From contig NZ_NCSQ01000014.1 in the NCBI RefSeq assembly GCF_002105465.1, positions 1 to 56,270 on the forward strand: a DNA stretch of 56,270 bases, written 5' to 3'. This DNA is from Aquidulcibacter paucihalophilus. GTDB lineage: Bacteria; Pseudomonadota; Alphaproteobacteria; Caulobacterales; Aquidulcibacteraceae. The translations under genes and the position numbers were made by a program. The notes under the pieces are model-generated. The model saw nothing but the letters and a program-made list of their open reading frames with translations. It did no database searches and was not told the DNA's origin. The first letter of the stretch is position 1, and each line of letters starts with the position of its first letter. Below, one piece after another: positions 42,467 to 51,739 of this stretch.

Positions 42467-43723
42467 ATGCTTTTCTTCCGATCTGTCGACGGGTTGAAAA
42501 AGGATCGAACGCAGTCAGGCAATATGGCTGTGACCGTTGCCATTGCTGCAATCCCGCTGGCCATGCTTGTCGCGATGGCGAGCTAGTTTGTCGCCCTAGG
42601 TCGCGAAAGAGCCCTTATGCAAACCGCTGCCGATGCTGCCGCACTTTCAGGCGCACAAAATCTTACCTTGGTAGGGTCAAGTGCCCGGCAATCCAAAACG
42701 GATGTAGAACGCTTTGCCATGGCGCAAGTCGGCGAATTCGCCAATCGTGCGACGGTTTCATTCAACGCAACACAAGGCAGCGATGGCACCTATACGGTTG
42801 AAGGGCTTGCGCTGCGACCGTCGTTCTTTGGGGACCTAGTTCCCCCTGGGGGGTTTCGAATTGAAGTGAAAGCAATTGCGGAATCCATGCAGATTCAGCC
42901 CCTTTGCGTTATCGGTGATGATGCAACAGTCGGTGGCAAAGGGATAACAGCCGCAAACAACAGCAGCATTCGCGCTCGAAATTGCATTGTCCATTCCAAC
43001 AGTGACTTTGAGCTCAGAAATACGGCCCCGGTTGAGGCTGGCAGTCCCCGCGCAACAGGGGTGGCGACCGGTTCAGGTTTCACCCCAGCAGCCAATAGTG
43101 GGGCTCTGAAGATTAATGACCCTTTCCGAAGTCGCACCATTGCCCCGCCCGCCGATTGCACCACTGTTCCTGACGGCGGGCAGTTTGTGACGTCAGCAGA
43201 TACGGTTACTTTATCACCCGGCATCCATCGCATTGAATACAACATGACTGGGACGTCTGTTCTCAAACTGCTGCCAGGAGAACATTACTTCTGCAAGGGT
43301 TTGAAGCTTCGAGGGCAGAGCCGACTTGAAGGGGAGGATGTCTTGTTGATGTTCACTGGGGGCAATGCGCTGGACGCTAGCCAGAATAGCAGCGTGTCCC
43401 TGTCTGGTCGACGTTCTGGCCAGTGGGCTGGTTTTGTAATCGCTTCGACACGCGGCAATTATGCCAATTTCACGATTGCTTCAAGCAATGTCGATAAGCT
43501 CTTGGGGACCATATATCTACCCATGACGCGCCTTCAGGTAAGTGCGACAGGTGAGGTGGCCGAGGGGTCGCAATGGAGCGTCATTGTCGCGCGAAACATC
43601 AATCTTTGCAACAATACGCGACTGATCATTAACTCAGATTATGAGGGCTCACCCGTCCCTGTGCCGACTGGTGTTGGCAACCAGGCGGGTGGTGCCAATG
43701 TGCCACTTCGCCTCCGGCAATAA
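42467..43723 (+). pseudogene. TadG-like Flp-pilus protein with in-frame TAG
   Basis: Read through one TAG, this gives a 418-codon TadG/TadE-like protein. A basic N-terminus (KKDRTQSGN), a membrane segment (MAVTVAIAAIPLAMLVAM) and the hallmark LMQTAADAAALSGAQ are followed by a C-terminal beta-rich domain. The TAG at 42584-42586 falls between the membrane segment and the hallmark, where homologues commonly have a Tyr or similar residue. Translation from ATG 42617 would lack the anchor. TAG is a normal stop in neighbours, so a nonsense mutation is the default; readthrough is an alternative. Confidence 0.65.
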
Positions 43724-43797
43724 ACACCGAAGCTAGAAGTAGGGGCTTGCCGAAAGCAGCAACATTCTCGAGCATGATCGGCGGAAAAGGAGTGATC

Positions 43798-43998
43798 ATG
43801 CCCTTTGTAAACATCAAAGTGACCCCCGACGGACTGACGCCCGAAAAGAAGGCCGCCCTGATTGCCGGGGTGACAGAGCTCTTGCGGGTTGAGCTCAATA
43901 AGAACCCCGAAACCACGATTGTCATTATCGACGAAGTTGAAACCGACAATTGGGGAATTGGCGGACGGACCGTGACCGAAAGGCGAGCTAAGACATGA
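43798..43998 (+). CDS. 4-oxalocrotonate tautomerase-family protein
   Basis: A 66-residue tautomerase. The start codon is followed by Pro (MPFVNIKV), which becomes the catalytic N-terminal Pro. Length and the NWGIGG end are typical. AAAAGGAG precedes the ATG. Its stop overlaps the next start as ATGA, so the YdcZ-like gene is translated with it. Confidence 0.87.
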   Translation: MPFVNIKVTPDGLTPEKKAALIAGVTELLRVELNKNPETTIVIIDEVETDNWGIGGRTVTERRAKT

Positions 43999-44447
43999 GC
44001 GGCGGGGCAGCACCGATCTGGCTGTCGGTTCTGATGCTGCTTGCGGGTTTTGGTATCCCCATTATGGCGGCTCTCAATAGCGGTCTGGGCGTGCGCCTTG
44101 GGAGCCCCGTTGCCGCAGCCTTTGTTCTCTTCATCGTCGGCGCCATTGCGACAGGCCTTGTGGTTTTGGCGACCGGCACCACCAATCCGTTTAGACCTGT
44201 CGCGCCCCTCAGCTTTTGGCTCGGTGGGCTATTGGTTGCGTTTTACGTCCTATCGGTGACGCTCGCCGCACCCAGCATCGGGGTTGGAAATGCAATCTTT
44301 CTGGTTCTGCTCGGTCAATTGGTCAGCGCGACCGCAATTGATCACTTCGCCCTCTTCGGGGCGCAGCGCTATCCGTTGAACCTAACGCGGGCAATAGGCC
44401 TTGTTTTGATGGTCGGAGGGGTCTTTCTGGCGCGAAGGACCGGTTAG
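43995..44447 (+). CDS. YdcZ-like (DUF606) DMT-superfamily permease
   Basis: A 150-residue protein with five hydrophobic helices, the half-size DUF606/YdcZ type of drug/metabolite transporter. GIPIMAALNSGLG in helix 1 and FLVLLGQLVSATAIDHFALFG in helix 4 are typical. Substrate is unknown. Confidence 0.83.
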   Translation: MSGGAAPIWLSVLMLLAGFGIPIMAALNSGLGVRLGSPVAAAFVLFIVGAIATGLVVLATGTTNPFRPVAPLSFWLGGLLVAFYVLSVTLAAPSIGVGNAIFLVLLGQLVSATAIDHFALFGAQRYPLNLTRAIGLVLMVGGVFLARRTG

Positions 44448-45286
44448 CCCTCATCCAACCCCAGATCGGTACAGGGGGCGGAATGGGTGAGGGCCCCGAC
44501 CGAGATATAGTCGACCCCAGTGGCGGCAATTTCGCCCACGGTTGAGAGAGTCACCCCGCCAGAGGCTTCCAGGGTCACAGCCCCAGCCACGCGCACCACA
44601 GCGGCCTTTAAGTCCTCCAAACTGAAATTATCCAGCATGATGCAGGTAGGCGCAAAGGGCAGGGCTTCTTCCAATTGCTGCAGGCTGTCGACTTCTACTT
44701 CGATGGGCAGCAAATGGCCGCCATAGGCTTTGGCGCGGGTTAAGGCTCGGATGATGCCGCCGGCAGCGCTTACATGATTATCCTTGATCAGAATGGCATC
44801 ATCCAAGCCAAACCGATGATTAGAGCCGCCGCCTAACCGCACCGCCTTTTTCTGAAGTGCGCGCAGGCCCGGTGTGGTTTTGCGCGTGCAGGTAATTTTG
44901 GCATTGGTGCCCTTTACCGCCTCGACAAAGCGGGCTGTTAGGCTTGCAATTCCAGACAAGGGTCCAAGGAAGTTCAGCATCACCCGCTCTGCCATCAACA
45001 GGCTTTGGGCTTTGCCGCTTAAAGTGGCGATCACATCACCGGCCGCTAGAACCGCCCCTTCGGGCAGGCGCGGCATGAGGGTCGCACTAGGATCAATCAG
45101 GCGCAGCGTAAGAGAGGCCGCATCAAGGCCAGCTAAGATGCCGGCGCTGCGCGCCCGCAATACCCATTGGACTTCTAGGTCGGGGTCAATGGTCGCTAAC
45201 GTGGTGACATCGCCCGCCCGCCCCAAATCTTCGGCGAGCGCCAAGCGAACAATCGGCTCAAGTACCACATCGGGCAAATAGGTCAT
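44444..45286 (-). CDS. nadC: Nicotinate-nucleotide pyrophosphorylase (carboxylating)
   Basis: A 280-residue quinolinate phosphoribosyltransferase. CTRKTTPGLR, RLGGGSNHRFGLDD, IKDNH and the phosphate-binding GAVTLEASGGV are visible. Last gene of the nadA-nadB-nadC operon; its ATG overlaps the nadB stop by four bases. Confidence 0.95.
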   Translation of the reverse strand: MTYLPDVVLEPIVRLALAEDLGRAGDVTTLATIDPDLEVQWVLRARSAGILAGLDAASLTLRLIDPSATLMPRLPEGAVLAAGDVIATLSGKAQSLLMAERVMLNFLGPLSGIASLTARFVEAVKGTNAKITCTRKTTPGLRALQKKAVRLGGGSNHRFGLDDAILIKDNHVSAAGGIIRALTRAKAYGGHLLPIEVEVDSLQQLEEALPFAPTCIMLDNFSLEDLKAAVVRVAGAVTLEASGGVTLSTVGEIAATGVDYISVGALTHSAPCTDLGLDEG

Positions 45287-46782
45287 CGCATTATGTCCAA
45301 GGTGACGAAGCTGCGCTTCGCAGGGGTGAGTTCATGTGGGAAGTCGCTGCGATAATGTCCGCCACGGCTTTCCTGCCGCGCTAAGGCGCCCTCCGCAATC
45401 AGGCTGGCGGTGATCAATTCATTGGTAGACCCATGTTGGGCTTTCAGGTCTTGGATCATGTCAATAAGGCTGGTCAGACCTGCCGCATCACGCACAACAC
45501 CTGCTTTAGCGGTCATCTCACTTCGCAAAAGCTGCCTCGCCTCTTTCGGCAAGGGCAAGATCGAAGGTGCATCACCGCCCGCCTGTCCGCTCAAGGATGT
45601 TTCGCGCAAGCGCTCTGCAACCCGATGGGCAAAGACTACCGCTTCAAGAAGTGAGTTAGACGCCAAGCGATTGGCCCCATGCACGCCAGTGGAAGCGCAT
45701 TCCCCAACAGCAGAAAGCCCGTCTAGCGTGGTTTTGCCCCAAACGTCGGTAACGATGCCCCCCATATGATAATGGGCCGCAGGCGCAACTGGGATCAGAT
45801 CATTGCGCGGGTCAATGCCAGCCGCCGCACAGGCGGCAAACACCGTTGGGAAGTGCTCGGGGAAGCCTGCCCCAATGGCTGTGCGACAATCCAAATACGC
45901 ACCTCGACCCGCCTGAATTTCGCTTGCCACCGCGCGCGCAACCTGATCGCGCGGTGCAAGGTCGGCGAGGGGATGATAAGCACTCATGAAAGGCGTGCCG
46001 TCTTGGTTCACCAAGTGCGCCCCATCCCCGCGCAAAGCTTCGGTTGCCAGTGGGGCTGGGTCACGCGCTAAATCCATGGCGGTGGGGTGGAATTGGATGA
46101 ACTCCGCGTCAGCCACCAGGGCGCCAGCACGCGCCGCCATGCCGAGGCCTTGGCCCGCTGCTTCTACAGGATTGGTGGTAACGCGGAACAGGCCGCCTGA
46201 GCCACCAGTTGCCAGCACAGTTTCTTCCGCTTCAAGGCGGATCGGCTTACCATTCATCGCCAAAATACCGCCGACGCGCCCAGTTTCAGTTTGCAGAAGA
46301 GCGCGCGCAGCAACGCCTTCAACCAAAGTAATGTGGTCGCAAGCCTGCACGGCTTTGATCAGATTAGACATGATTTCGCGGCCGGCTAAATCGCCTGCAA
46401 CGCGGGCAACGCGCGCGTAGCTGTGTGCCGCTTCCAAGGACAGGGCTAGACTGCCATCTTCTCGGCGATCAAAGGCCACCCCCAATTCCAGCAAATCGCG
46501 CACGCGTGCAGGCCCGTCTTTGGCGATCAGCATGGCGATAATCGGGTCGACTAAACCTGCGCCTGCCGCGATGGTGTCCTTCGCATGGCTTTGGGCGCTG
46601 TCTTCCGGGGCCAGGGCGGCGGCCAAGCCACCTTGTGCCCAAGCACTCGATGCTGCTTGCCCAAAGGGGGCGGGTGAAACCACCACACAGGGGCGCGGCG
46701 CAAGCTTCAGGGCGAGGAACAGGCCAGCCAGACCCGCTCCGATGATCAGGACACTACCGTCCTTCAGGCGTTGTGTGTCCAC
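45283..46782 (-). CDS. nadB: L-aspartate oxidase
   Basis: A 499-residue flavoprotein oxidising aspartate to iminoaspartate. GAGLAGL is the FAD dinucleotide motif; SSAWAQGGLAAAL and HYHMGGIVTD with the substrate-binding region follow. The start is a GTG (46782), one base after the nadA stop. Confidence 0.95.
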   Translation of the reverse strand: MDTQRLKDGSVLIIGAGLAGLFLALKLAPRPCVVVSPAPFGQAASSAWAQGGLAAALAPEDSAQSHAKDTIAAGAGLVDPIIAMLIAKDGPARVRDLLELGVAFDRREDGSLALSLEAAHSYARVARVAGDLAGREIMSNLIKAVQACDHITLVEGVAARALLQTETGRVGGILAMNGKPIRLEAEETVLATGGSGGLFRVTTNPVEAAGQGLGMAARAGALVADAEFIQFHPTAMDLARDPAPLATEALRGDGAHLVNQDGTPFMSAYHPLADLAPRDQVARAVASEIQAGRGAYLDCRTAIGAGFPEHFPTVFAACAAAGIDPRNDLIPVAPAAHYHMGGIVTDVWGKTTLDGLSAVGECASTGVHGANRLASNSLLEAVVFAHRVAERLRETSLSGQAGGDAPSILPLPKEARQLLRSEMTAKAGVVRDAAGLTSLIDMIQDLKAQHGSTNELITASLIAEGALARQESRGGHYRSDFPHELTPAKRSFVTLDIMR

Positions 46783-46783
46783 C

Positions 46784-47932
46784 TCAGATCAATTCCAAAG
46801 AGTCAGGTACTTGTCGCGTGGGATCAAACTTACCTGCTGGAGCGGGGGGAATGGCCAACATGGCATCAACGGCCTGCTTGGCACGCGCGGCGATGTCGGG
46901 ATCGACCACCACTTCGTACCGCATCTCTTTCAGCGCGTCATAAATGGCTTCCAGCGTGATCACCTTCATATGCGGGCATAGATTGCAGGGTTTGACGAAT
47001 TCCACATCCGGATTGGCCACAGCGACATTGTCGCTCATGGAGCATTCGGTGATTAAGACTACTTTCTGGGGCTTATAATCCTGAACATAGTCGCTCATTG
47101 CCCCTGTCGAACCAATGAAGTCCGAGGCGGCCACCACTTCAGGCGGGCACTCGGGGTGGGCCAAAATGATGGCACCGGGGTGAGAAGCACGAATCTCGGC
47201 AATATCATCGGCGGTAAAACGCTCATGCACCTCGCATTTGCCCTTCCATGAGATGATTTTGATACCCGTTTGCGCAGCAACATTTTTGGCCAAATATTCG
47301 TCTGGCAGCATAATGACCTGATCGACGCCCCAGTCTTTCGCGATTGCTTCCACAACTTGGATGGCATTGGATGAGGTACAGCAAATATCGCTCTCGGCTT
47401 TTACTTCCGCGGTCGTGTTGACATAGGTGACTACCGGGAGGCCGGGATAGCGGGATTTTATCAGCCGTACGTCTTCGCCGGTGATCGAAGCGGCTAGCGA
47501 GCAACCAGCTTTCATCGACGGGATCAGCACCGTCTTCTCAGGCGAGAGGATTTTTGAGGTTTCGGCCATGAAATGGACGCCACCCTGCACAATTACTTTG
47601 GCTGCAACTTTAGCGGCTTCGCGGGCAAGACCAAGGCTATCGCCCCTAAAGTCGCCAACGCAATTAAAAATCTCTGCCGTCATATAATTATGTGCAAGAA
47701 TAACGGCATCGCGCTCTTTCTTCAGACGGTTAATCGCCGCGATCAAGGGCGCATAGGCTGGCCATTCTAGGGGAGTGATGACATGGCGCACGATGTCGTA
47801 AAGGTGGTCTGTTTCTGCCTTGACAGCCGCGTCATAGACCAAACCTCGCGCTGCAGCCGGGGAAAGCTGGTTAGCTGCACCGGTTGCCTTGCTGTTGTGA
47901 GCCGGTTTCGCACGTAAATTCAGAACGGCCAT
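46784..47932 (-). CDS. nadA: Quinolinate synthase
   Basis: A 382-residue Fe-S enzyme condensing iminoaspartate with dihydroxyacetone phosphate. The three cluster cysteines appear in KAGCSLA, PECPPE and NLCPHM. AGGAGA lies before ATG 47932, which is preferred over the ATG at 47950. First structural gene after the double operator. Confidence 0.95.
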   Translation of the reverse strand: MAVLNLRAKPAHNSKATGAANQLSPAAARGLVYDAAVKAETDHLYDIVRHVITPLEWPAYAPLIAAINRLKKERDAVILAHNYMTAEIFNCVGDFRGDSLGLAREAAKVAAKVIVQGGVHFMAETSKILSPEKTVLIPSMKAGCSLAASITGEDVRLIKSRYPGLPVVTYVNTTAEVKAESDICCTSSNAIQVVEAIAKDWGVDQVIMLPDEYLAKNVAAQTGIKIISWKGKCEVHERFTADDIAEIRASHPGAIILAHPECPPEVVAASDFIGSTGAMSDYVQDYKPQKVVLITECSMSDNVAVANPDVEFVKPCNLCPHMKVITLEAIYDALKEMRYEVVVDPDIAARAKQAVDAMLAIPPAPAGKFDPTRQVPDSLELI

Positions 47933-47947
47933 TCTCAATCTCCTGAT

Positions 47948-47974
47948 CACTAATACTCAATCTGAGCATTAGTG
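47948..47974 (-). promoter_or_regulatory. NadQ operator, proximal copy
   Basis: CACTAATACTCA and TGAGCATTAGTG flank a three-base centre; the arms are complementary at 11 of 12 positions. It lies 16 bases upstream of the nadA start. Confidence 0.75.
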
Positions 47975-48010
47975 TCTTACGCCTAGAGCGACAGCCCCAT
48001 TTGGCTTAGG

Positions 48011-48037
48011 CACTTATACTTAGTGTGAGCATAAGGG
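48011..48037 (-). promoter_or_regulatory. NadQ operator, distal copy
   Basis: CACTTATACTTA and TGAGCATAAGGG around GTG, aligned without gaps to the proximal copy. The centres are 63 bases apart, about six helical turns. Confidence 0.68.
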
Positions 48038-48090
48038 TCTGTCAAACACTATTCATGTTCCCGCTTCGCAGGGGCCTTGGATGAAGTGCT

Positions 48091-49047
48091 TTAGCGCTTG
48101 GCGAGCGGTAAACTAAGACCCGTGGCCCCGGCTTGCCGGCTTACGGCACTGCGCGTGAACAGCATGGCCGGGCGACCACCCGTTTCAGCGTGCATCGCCC
48201 CTGTCGATTCCACAAGACCTGAGCGTTCCAGTGTGCGGCGGAAGTTTTGCTTGTGTAGCTTAACGCCGCACAAAGCCTCAACCAAGTCTTGGAGCTCACT
48301 CAATGTAAAGCGGGCAGGGGCGAGATCGAATACAATCGGACGATAGCGGATTTTCGCGCGCAATCGGCCCATGGCGGTGGCCAAAATACGGCGATGATCA
48401 GAGACTAAAGGCTCGCCCACATACGTGCGCTCGGCTGGTGGCGCAGCCAGTACTTGGCCCTTGGCCCGATCACGCTGGGCCTCATGAACCAAGCCCGCTT
48501 CATAGAGAAGTTCAAATCGATCCAAAACTTGAGATTCCTGCCAAGATTGGCTGTGCAGGCCGAATGCCATGGCAACTCGGCTTTGTCGCTCTGTCGTGGT
48601 CGCCCAAGCTTTCAGGTCAGGCAGAAGAAGTTCGAGGGCGCGTATTCCCGCCTCGCTCCGCCGATCCTCCCACGGGAAAAATCGGTACCAGTCGGCCCAC
48701 ACGCCGGCGCGCCGCTGGCCTTCATCAATGCTGCCCGCCAAGGCAATATAGCCCACGGACACCACACGATCAGCGTCAGAAGATTGACCCATATCGGCCA
48801 AGGGCGCTTCTCTGCCTTTGTCGCCAAAGGTGTAAAGCTGCTCGACATAGCCGAGCGCAAAGCCTGTCTGTGATGTTACAAAGTCCCGTACCGCCAATTC
48901 GAAGGTGCGGTGTCCAATAGGATCAAAACTTCCGAAGGGTAGGCCGATGGCACCAGGAGCGCCGCTCAAAAGAACTTCAGGGCCTTTGCCGCTTGCTGCC
49001 ACGACGACGGCGGATAGGCCGATAATGACGCGTTGCGTGGCACTCAT
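48091..49047 (-). CDS. nadQ: NadQ-type NAD biosynthesis repressor
   Basis: A 318-residue protein of the COG4111 group: a Nudix-like N-terminal part with no intact Nudix box, then a C-terminal winged helix (FTLSELQDLVEALCG...KQNFRRTLERSGLV) as in NrtR-like regulators. NadQ proteins are predicted from comparative genomics to repress nadABC in alphaproteobacteria. Here the gene lies directly upstream of nadA with two palindromic sites between, which supports the call. It starts one base after the phosphatase-like gene ends. Confidence 0.85.
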   Translation of the reverse strand: MSATQRVIIGLSAVVVAASGKGPEVLLSGAPGAIGLPFGSFDPIGHRTFELAVRDFVTSQTGFALGYVEQLYTFGDKGREAPLADMGQSSDADRVVSVGYIALAGSIDEGQRRAGVWADWYRFFPWEDRRSEAGIRALELLLPDLKAWATTTERQSRVAMAFGLHSQSWQESQVLDRFELLYEAGLVHEAQRDRAKGQVLAAPPAERTYVGEPLVSDHRRILATAMGRLRAKIRYRPIVFDLAPARFTLSELQDLVEALCGVKLHKQNFRRTLERSGLVESTGAMHAETGGRPAMLFTRSAVSRQAGATGLSLPLAKR

Positions 49048-49048
49048 G

Positions 49049-49570
49049 CTAGGGCTCCCACCGGGCTGGTAAGTCGAAGGCTACACCTTCCCAGCAATCT
49101 TCGCCACGGCCGATTGCGTCAACGGCATCAACCATCGCCCCGCCGCGCCCTAAAACATCATCGGCATAACGCGTCAAAAGACGATTGGGGGTCGCAGTGG
49201 GGGAGGCCTCGCGGATATAGTGCGCAATTCTCAGCGGGGGAACCTCTGGGTTCAAAGCGCAGACACCGATAAAGGCAGAAGCGGTGGAGCGTGAGACACC
49301 GGCCCAGCAATGTATCACCAATGGCGCGGCCTGATCCCATGCCTGCACATGGTCCAAAATAGCCGCAACATGGGCTTCGGCAGGCGTAATCAAGCCTTCC
49401 TGCACATAGGTAACGTCATTGAGACCTAGCCGCAGATGCGTGTCAGGTGACAGGCCCTCCGGTGTTTCAATCATGCTCGACGGGTCTAAGAGCGTGATCA
49501 TGCCCCAAGGCCGTAACCGCGTGACGGTGGATGGGACCAGGGCGAGGGAACAGACTGAGATAAAGGGCAT
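49049..49570 (-). CDS. Tyrosine-phosphatase-like protein (CX5R)
   Basis: A 173-residue protein with the cysteine phosphatase signature HCWAGVSRS (Cys nucleophile, Arg phosphate ligand) and a probable general-acid region earlier. Of the small alphaproteobacterial dual-specificity type. Substrate is unknown. It overlaps the HD gene by one base and is co-directional with nadQ. Confidence 0.83.
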   Translation of the reverse strand: MPFISVCSLALVPSTVTRLRPWGMITLLDPSSMIETPEGLSPDTHLRLGLNDVTYVQEGLITPAEAHVAAILDHVQAWDQAAPLVIHCWAGVSRSTASAFIGVCALNPEVPPLRIAHYIREASPTATPNRLLTRYADDVLGRGGAMVDAVDAIGRGEDCWEGVAFDLPARWEP

Positions 49571-50244
49571 TACATAGCCTTCTTGTGCCGTTGGCGCAGA
49601 GTTTGCGCATCAATCTGGCTGATCAATGCCTGATGACGAGCGACATAGGCGGTTTGGGCCTGTCGGGCAGGCCAAGGATCGATGGTAATGGCAAGGCCAG
49701 CGGGAGGCGCGCCAAAAAAGCCGACCGATTCCTCATGGCCAAATCCCGCAACTTGGGTTGCCTCAAAAAAGGCACAGGCGAGGTCTGCCCGCTTGATCAG
49801 CTTCTTTAAAGTCGCAGGTGTTTTTGGCGGTAGACCAAACCGGATATGGACCGCACGCTCTAACCTGTCTTCAAACGCACGATAATCGACACCCAAAGCA
49901 TTTTTAAAGGGGCTAATCATGTCGCCAACGACATATTCCGGCGCATCGTGCAACAACGCCATCAGGCGATCCTGGGGTGTCAGGCTAGGCTCAATGAATG
50001 CGGCAATTTCTTCCACAATCAGGCTGTGCTGCGCTACCGAAAATGCATGGTCGCCCGTGGTCTGGCCGTTCCAGCGCGCAACACGGGCTAGCCCATGGGC
50101 GATGTCCTCAATTTCAATGTCTAACGGCGAGGGATCGAGCAGGTCCAAGCGGCGACCCGACAACATGCGCTGCCATGCGCGGGGTGGGGCGGACTTAACG
50201 CTTTTGCGCGGGGAGGCGGGAGCTTGTGTGGCCATTTGTCTCAT
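49570..50244 (-). CDS. HD-domain hydrolase, YfbR/HDDC-like
   Basis: About 224 residues. Metal-binding His and Asp are in HAFSVAQHSLIV and LLHDAPEYVVGD. Relatives dephosphorylate deoxyribonucleotides. The start is uncertain: 50286, 50244 and 50235 are all possible ATGs with no strong ribosome site. First gene of the run leading through the phosphatase to nadQ. Confidence 0.78.
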   Translation of the reverse strand: MRQMATQAPASPRKSVKSAPPRAWQRMLSGRRLDLLDPSPLDIEIEDIAHGLARVARWNGQTTGDHAFSVAQHSLIVEEIAAFIEPSLTPQDRLMALLHDAPEYVVGDMISPFKNALGVDYRAFEDRLERAVHIRFGLPPKTPATLKKLIKRADLACAFFEATQVAGFGHEESVGFFGAPPAGLAITIDPWPARQAQTAYVARHQALISQIDAQTLRQRHKKAM

Positions 50245-50430
50245 GCGGTTGATTGTCACTTGTGCACGCCTGTGGCGCGCCCCCATGTCTTAAGCGTGGA
50301 AACACACTCATGCCGAGAATGACACCGAAATACCAGTGGACTTCTCAGCAACTAGACGGGGCGACGTAGGATGGGATCGAAATCAAACCCAACCCACACC
50401 GCACATAGCTCTAAAGGTGGAGGAAGCAAC

Positions 50431-51267
50431 ATGACTCAAGCTGAAATTCTAGTACCGCTTCGTGGCGATGCGTCCGATGTAGACCTGTTGCAGCAAGGCT
50501 TGGCCTTAGCTGATGTGGTAGATGCCAATGTAGCAAGTGTCTTCGCTCACCTTGACCCAATAGAACTCATGGCTTGGTCTGCCGATGGGGCCTTTGCGAC
50601 AACCTCAGCAAGTCTCATTCAATCGGCCCGCGACGGCAATGATCAAGCGTGGGCCGACGTGAAATCCCGGGTTGATGCCTTGGCCTCAGCGCATCCCGGC
50701 CTAACCGTGGAGCGGCTTATTGGGTTGCAAGATCGGCTGCTCGCGCGCCGAGCAGCGCTCAGCGATGTCGTCCTATTTGCCTGTGAGACTGTTCGCGGGA
50801 AAACAACAATTTCGCCTGTCTTCGAAGCCTTAATGATGGATGCCCATGCCCCAATTTTTATCCCCCGCAGCGCCATGAGCCAGCTGACTGGGACAGCTCT
50901 CATCGCTTGGGACGGTAGCGTTGAGGCAGGCCGCGCCGCAAAGGCTGCTTTACCCCTTCTCCGCAAAGCTGGAAAAGTTATCATTATCCAGTCGGTTGGA
51001 GCACTAGACGATGAAGGCAAGCACTTAAGCGATCCTGCACGTTTGCAAGATTGGCTCAGCCGTCAAGGAATCAAGGCCCAAGTCGACCTGCTCGATGCCT
51101 CTAAAGATGCGGCAAGTGAAATCCTAAAGGCCTGCACGACGCACAGCGCCGGGCTTTTGGTTGCAGGGGCCTATGGGCATAGCCGCGCGCGCGAATTTGT
51201 GTTTGGCGGCGTCACGCGGACACTTTTGAAAACACCGACCACCCCATCTTTGCTGCTCTGCCACTAG
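50431..51267 (+). CDS. Universal stress protein, two UspA domains
   Basis: A 278-residue protein with two Usp-like halves: EILVPLRGDASD at the start and ALIAWDGSVEAGRAA in the second. The second ends with the ATP-binding pattern GAYGHSRAREFVFGG. AGGTGGAGGAAG precedes ATG 50431; the upstream frame from 50371 is rejected. Confidence 0.88.
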   Translation: MTQAEILVPLRGDASDVDLLQQGLALADVVDANVASVFAHLDPIELMAWSADGAFATTSASLIQSARDGNDQAWADVKSRVDALASAHPGLTVERLIGLQDRLLARRAALSDVVLFACETVRGKTTISPVFEALMMDAHAPIFIPRSAMSQLTGTALIAWDGSVEAGRAAKAALPLLRKAGKVIIIQSVGALDDEGKHLSDPARLQDWLSRQGIKAQVDLLDASKDAASEILKACTTHSAGLLVAGAYGHSRAREFVFGGVTRTLLKTPTTPSLLLCH

Positions 51268-51299
51268 GGCTCTTCATCCAGAATTGGAAAGGTCAAGCC

Positions 51300-51674
51300 A
51301 TGTCTGAACTCACGCGCATTATTCTTCGTCTCGCCCGCAATCCTGCAGCTGGCTATCCAGAAGGGGATAGTCGCCAAGGCTATGTGTTGGTCGCACCACT
51401 TCGCTCAGATGGTCATCTGGACCTGGAGGCTTGGAAAGCCCATCGTGCCAAATGTACGGTTCGGCGTTTCTCTCCTGATCCAGCAGAATTTGCAGATGGG
51501 TGGCTAAGCCATAACGGTGGGCGGTGGCGCGTTCATTATGACGAGGACGGCGAAGGGCCAGACGAGGCTTTGGACCATCTGGCCGATCACCGACTGTTCA
51601 TCGGCGATTATGTCACCATCACCCGGCGCGGCCAATCACTGGTCTATCAAGTTGCCGAAGAGATGGATGATTGA
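51300..51674 (+). CDS. Conserved small protein, unknown
   Basis: A 124-residue soluble, acidic protein. Seen: RLARNPAAGYPEGDSRQGYVLVAPL, a Trp-rich middle (WLSHNGGRWRVHYDEDGEG) and an acidic end. I recall similar uncharacterised proteins in alphaproteobacteria but no function. Thirty-two bases after the stress-protein gene. Confidence 0.72.
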   Translation: MSELTRIILRLARNPAAGYPEGDSRQGYVLVAPLRSDGHLDLEAWKAHRAKCTVRRFSPDPAEFADGWLSHNGGRWRVHYDEDGEGPDEALDHLADHRLFIGDYVTITRRGQSLVYQVAEEMDD

Positions 51675-51739
51675 GCTAGGGATAGTCTTTCCCGCCGCGC
51701 CTACTGGTCAGGGCAGAGAAAGCCTGCTTAAGTTTAGGA

